The notes under the pieces were generated by a model, which was given only the letters and a program-made list of their open reading frames with translations, ran no database searches and was not told where the DNA came from. A program made the translations under genes and the position numbers. A stretch of 7,216 bases of DNA from Lachnospiraceae bacterium (lineage in GTDB: Bacteria; Bacillota; Clostridia; Lachnospirales; Lachnospiraceae), in assembly GCA_009774155.1 (NCBI GenBank), contig VSNE01000133.1, positions 1 to 7,216 of the forward strand, given 5' to 3'. Below, piece after piece: positions 5,753 through 7,216 of the stretch. The first letter of the stretch is position 1; every line of letters begins with the position of its first letter.

Positions 5753-7144
5753 ATGGGTGTAGAAAACAATAGCAGCTGCTCACAAAGAGATAGCGCGGAA
5801 CGTAAAGGGTATGTGAGAGCACACCGTTCGTTCAACCGGATATGGAAGGAAAGGGACAGTGCAGAGCCGGACATCTTAGGTAAGATACTGAACAGGGAAA
5901 ACCTGAACAGGGCTTACAAGAGAGTGAAGGCAAACAAGGGAGCGCCGGGGATTGATGGGATGACCGTAGACGAAGCGCTTCCATGGCTTAAGGAACATAA
6001 TCACGAACTGGTAGAGAGAATCCGAAAAGGGCGCTATACCCCGTCTCCTGTCAGAAGAGTGGAGATTCCAAAGCCGGACGGAGGAGTACGAAAGCTAGGT
6101 ATACCTACCGTGATTGACCGCACCATCCAACAGGCAATAGCGCAGCAGCTGATGCCAATCTACGAACCGAAATTCTCGGAAGGAAGCTATGGCTACAGGC
6201 CGGGACGGGGAGCAAAGGATGCGGTTCAGAAGATAAAGGAGTATGCGGAACAGGGATATAAAAGGGCAGTAGTCCTAGACCTGTCGAAGTACTTTGACAC
6301 ACTGAACCACGAATTACTCATAAATATCCTGCGCAGGGATGTAAAGGACGAAAGAGTAATCCAGATGATAAAGCGGTACCTGAAGAGTGGAGTGATGGAA
6401 AACGGAGTTGTAGTTGAGACAGAAGAAGGAGCACCACAGGGAGGGAATCTCTCACCCCTGCTTGCCAATATCTATCTCAATGAATTTGACCAGGAATTCA
6501 GCAGACGAGGTGTTCCGGGCATACGCTATGCAGACGATATCGTGTTGTTAGCGAAAAGTGAAAGAGCATCGGAAAGACTGTTGGAATCAAGTACGAAATA
6601 TCTGGATGGGACACTGAAACTGAAAGTGAACCGGGAGAAAAGCCGTACGGTCAGCGTGTTTGCAATACGAAATTTTAAGTACCTTGGTTTTTGTTTTGGG
6701 AAGAACGGAAAGGGGATTTACATCCGTGTCCATGCAAAGTCGTGGAAGAAAGCCAAGGATAAACTTCGCAGGCTCACTTCCCGGAGCAGGTGCGGAAGCA
6801 TTGTGAAAGCTATGAAACGCATAGAGATATATATGCGGGGATGGCTGAACTACTATAGCATAGCAGACATGAAGAACAACATTGAATCACTGAATGGATG
6901 GCTGTACTGCCGGATACGCATGTGCATCTGGAAACAGTGGAAACTGCCAAAGACGCGCAAACGGAAACTGATAGGACTTGGACTGCCCGAATGGGCAGCC
7001 TGTGAAGGAGCCTATAGCCGGAAGTCGTACTGGCGTATGGCACACAGTGGTGTGGTGCAAAGAGCATTAACAAAAGAAAGACTGATAAACTGGGGATTTT
7101 ATGACTTATCCATAGCCTATCAGTCTATGCACGTCAACTATTGA
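5753..7144 (+). CDS. ltrA: group II intron reverse transcriptase / maturase, lacking an endonuclease domain
   Basis: This protein helps its intron RNA fold and splice, then copies it into DNA at a new site. The 463-residue product opens with a hydrophilic stretch of about 35 residues, then the RT0 region (NRAYKRVKANKGAPGIDGM). Catalytic aspartates are D176 (VVLDLSKYFD) and D261-D262 of YADD (259-262). QGGNLSP (229-235) and the HAKSWKK segment are also present. Domain X (maturase) carries RGWLNYY (362-368), followed by a basic C-terminal region (RMCIWKQWK). No HNH endonuclease is present, so target priming probably uses a replication-fork primer, as proposed for class C. The ribosome binding site AAAGGAG (5737-5743) is 9 bases before the ATG. 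The stop codon directly adjoins domain V. ATA and CGA codons appear more often than in neighbouring host genes, as expected for a mobile gene. Confidence 0.96.
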   Translation: MGVENNSSCSQRDSAERKGYVRAHRSFNRIWKERDSAEPDILGKILNRENLNRAYKRVKANKGAPGIDGMTVDEALPWLKEHNHELVERIRKGRYTPSPVRRVEIPKPDGGVRKLGIPTVIDRTIQQAIAQQLMPIYEPKFSEGSYGYRPGRGAKDAVQKIKEYAEQGYKRAVVLDLSKYFDTLNHELLINILRRDVKDERVIQMIKRYLKSGVMENGVVVETEEGAPQGGNLSPLLANIYLNEFDQEFSRRGVPGIRYADDIVLLAKSERASERLLESSTKYLDGTLKLKVNREKSRTVSVFAIRNFKYLGFCFGKNGKGIYIRVHAKSWKKAKDKLRRLTSRSRCGSIVKAMKRIEIYMRGWLNYYSIADMKNNIESLNGWLYCRIRMCIWKQWKLPKTRKRKLIGLGLPEWAACEGAYSRKSYWRMAHSGVVQRALTKERLINWGFYDLSIAYQSMHVNY

Positions 7145-7178
7145 AACCGCCGTGTACCGAACGGTATGCACGGTGGTG
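7145..7178 (+). other. intron domain V, catalytic core hairpin
   Basis: A 9-bp lower stem (7146-7154 with 7169-7177), a two-base bulge TG (7167-7168) and a 4-bp upper stem (7155-7158 with 7163-7166) form the canonical domain V shape. The CGC triad at 7148-7150 has the expected central G-U wobble (7149-7174) and fits group IIC. The loop is GAAC, not the usual GNRA. Confidence 0.92.
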
Positions 7179-7215
7179 TGAGAGGACGGCGGCTAGTCAC
7201 CGCCTCCTACTCGAT
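7179..7215 (+). other. intron domain VI with branch-point adenosine
   Basis: A stem of 7183-7192 with 7200-7208 has one bulged C (7187) and a 7-base loop. Below it, 7180-7182 pair with 7210-7212, leaving A7209 unpaired. It is the seventh base from the proposed 3' end, the usual place for the branch-point adenosine that attacks the 5' splice site. Confidence 0.85.
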
Positions 7216-7216
7216 T

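Larger units (their letters stand above)
5307..7215 (+). mobile_element. complete group II intron, group IIC (bacterial class C), inserted behind a terminator
   Basis: Group II introns are self-splicing ribozymes that retrotranspose with the help of their encoded reverse transcriptase. The 5' end GTGCG (5307-5311) fits the group II consensus GUGYG. The 3' end holds domain V and a domain VI with a bulged adenosine, and AT at 7214-7215 fits the terminal AY rule. Class C is supported by three things: insertion just after a terminator T-run, a reverse transcriptase without an endonuclease domain, and a CGC triad in domain V. The element is about 1.9 kb and appears intact. The 446 bases before its gene (5307-5752) are ribozyme domains I-III and the start of IV, with no convincing separate gene. 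The 3' boundary could be off by a base. Confidence 0.93.

Noticed and set aside
5541..7073. Minus-strand open frames of 65-93 codons inside the intron
   Set aside because: They are antisense to ribozyme sequence and the reverse transcriptase gene, and have no start signals or recognisable domains.
1..7216. CRISPR array, tRNA or rRNA genes
   Set aside because: No spaced direct repeats, cloverleaf folds or rRNA-like stretches were seen on either strand.

Overview
The window looks like a chromosomal segment from a Gram-positive anaerobe of the class Clostridia, most likely Lachnospiraceae. The reasons are strong AGGAGG-type ribosome binding sites, the Firmicutes gene orders rpsF-ssb-rpsR and gdpP-rplI-dnaB, a short clostridial 2[4Fe-4S] ferredoxin, and an intron-encoded reverse transcriptase that, from memory, resembles that of the Eubacterium rectale group IIC intron. 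The family assignment is inference from general knowledge, not from a search.

Layout: (a) 1-973 is the end of a ribosomal protein S6 / single-strand DNA-binding protein / ribosomal protein S18 operon, closed by a strong intrinsic terminator. (b) 977-4958 is a second unit with its own extended -10 promoter and an 88-base leader. It encodes a membrane c-di-AMP phosphodiesterase (GdpP), ribosomal protein L9 and the replicative helicase DnaB; gdpP and rplI overlap by one base. (c) 5005-5305 is a single-gene ferredoxin unit with its own likely promoter and a near-perfect terminator. (d) 5307 to about 7215 is a complete group II intron, inserted directly behind the T-run of the ferredoxin terminator. 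This is the target preference of group IIC (bacterial class C) introns. Its 5' GTGCG end, an EBS1 candidate, the reverse transcriptase/maturase gene, domain V with a CGC triad and domain VI with a bulged adenosine can all be read from the sequence.

The first two units join translation (S6, S18, L9), DNA replication and repair (SSB, DnaB) and second-messenger turnover (GdpP), a common housekeeping arrangement in Firmicutes. The ferredoxin supplies low-potential electron transfer. The intron sits outside every gene and after the terminator, so it should do little harm to the host.

Two edge effects matter. The first about 40 bases, inside rpsF, carry two in-frame stops and neighbouring odd codons, and the window stops within a base or so of the intron's 3' end. 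Together they suggest that the window is a whole assembly contig, with an unreliable left end and a right end broken at a repeated intron. I found no clearly new biological system; the intron and its insertion site are the most informative accessory content.
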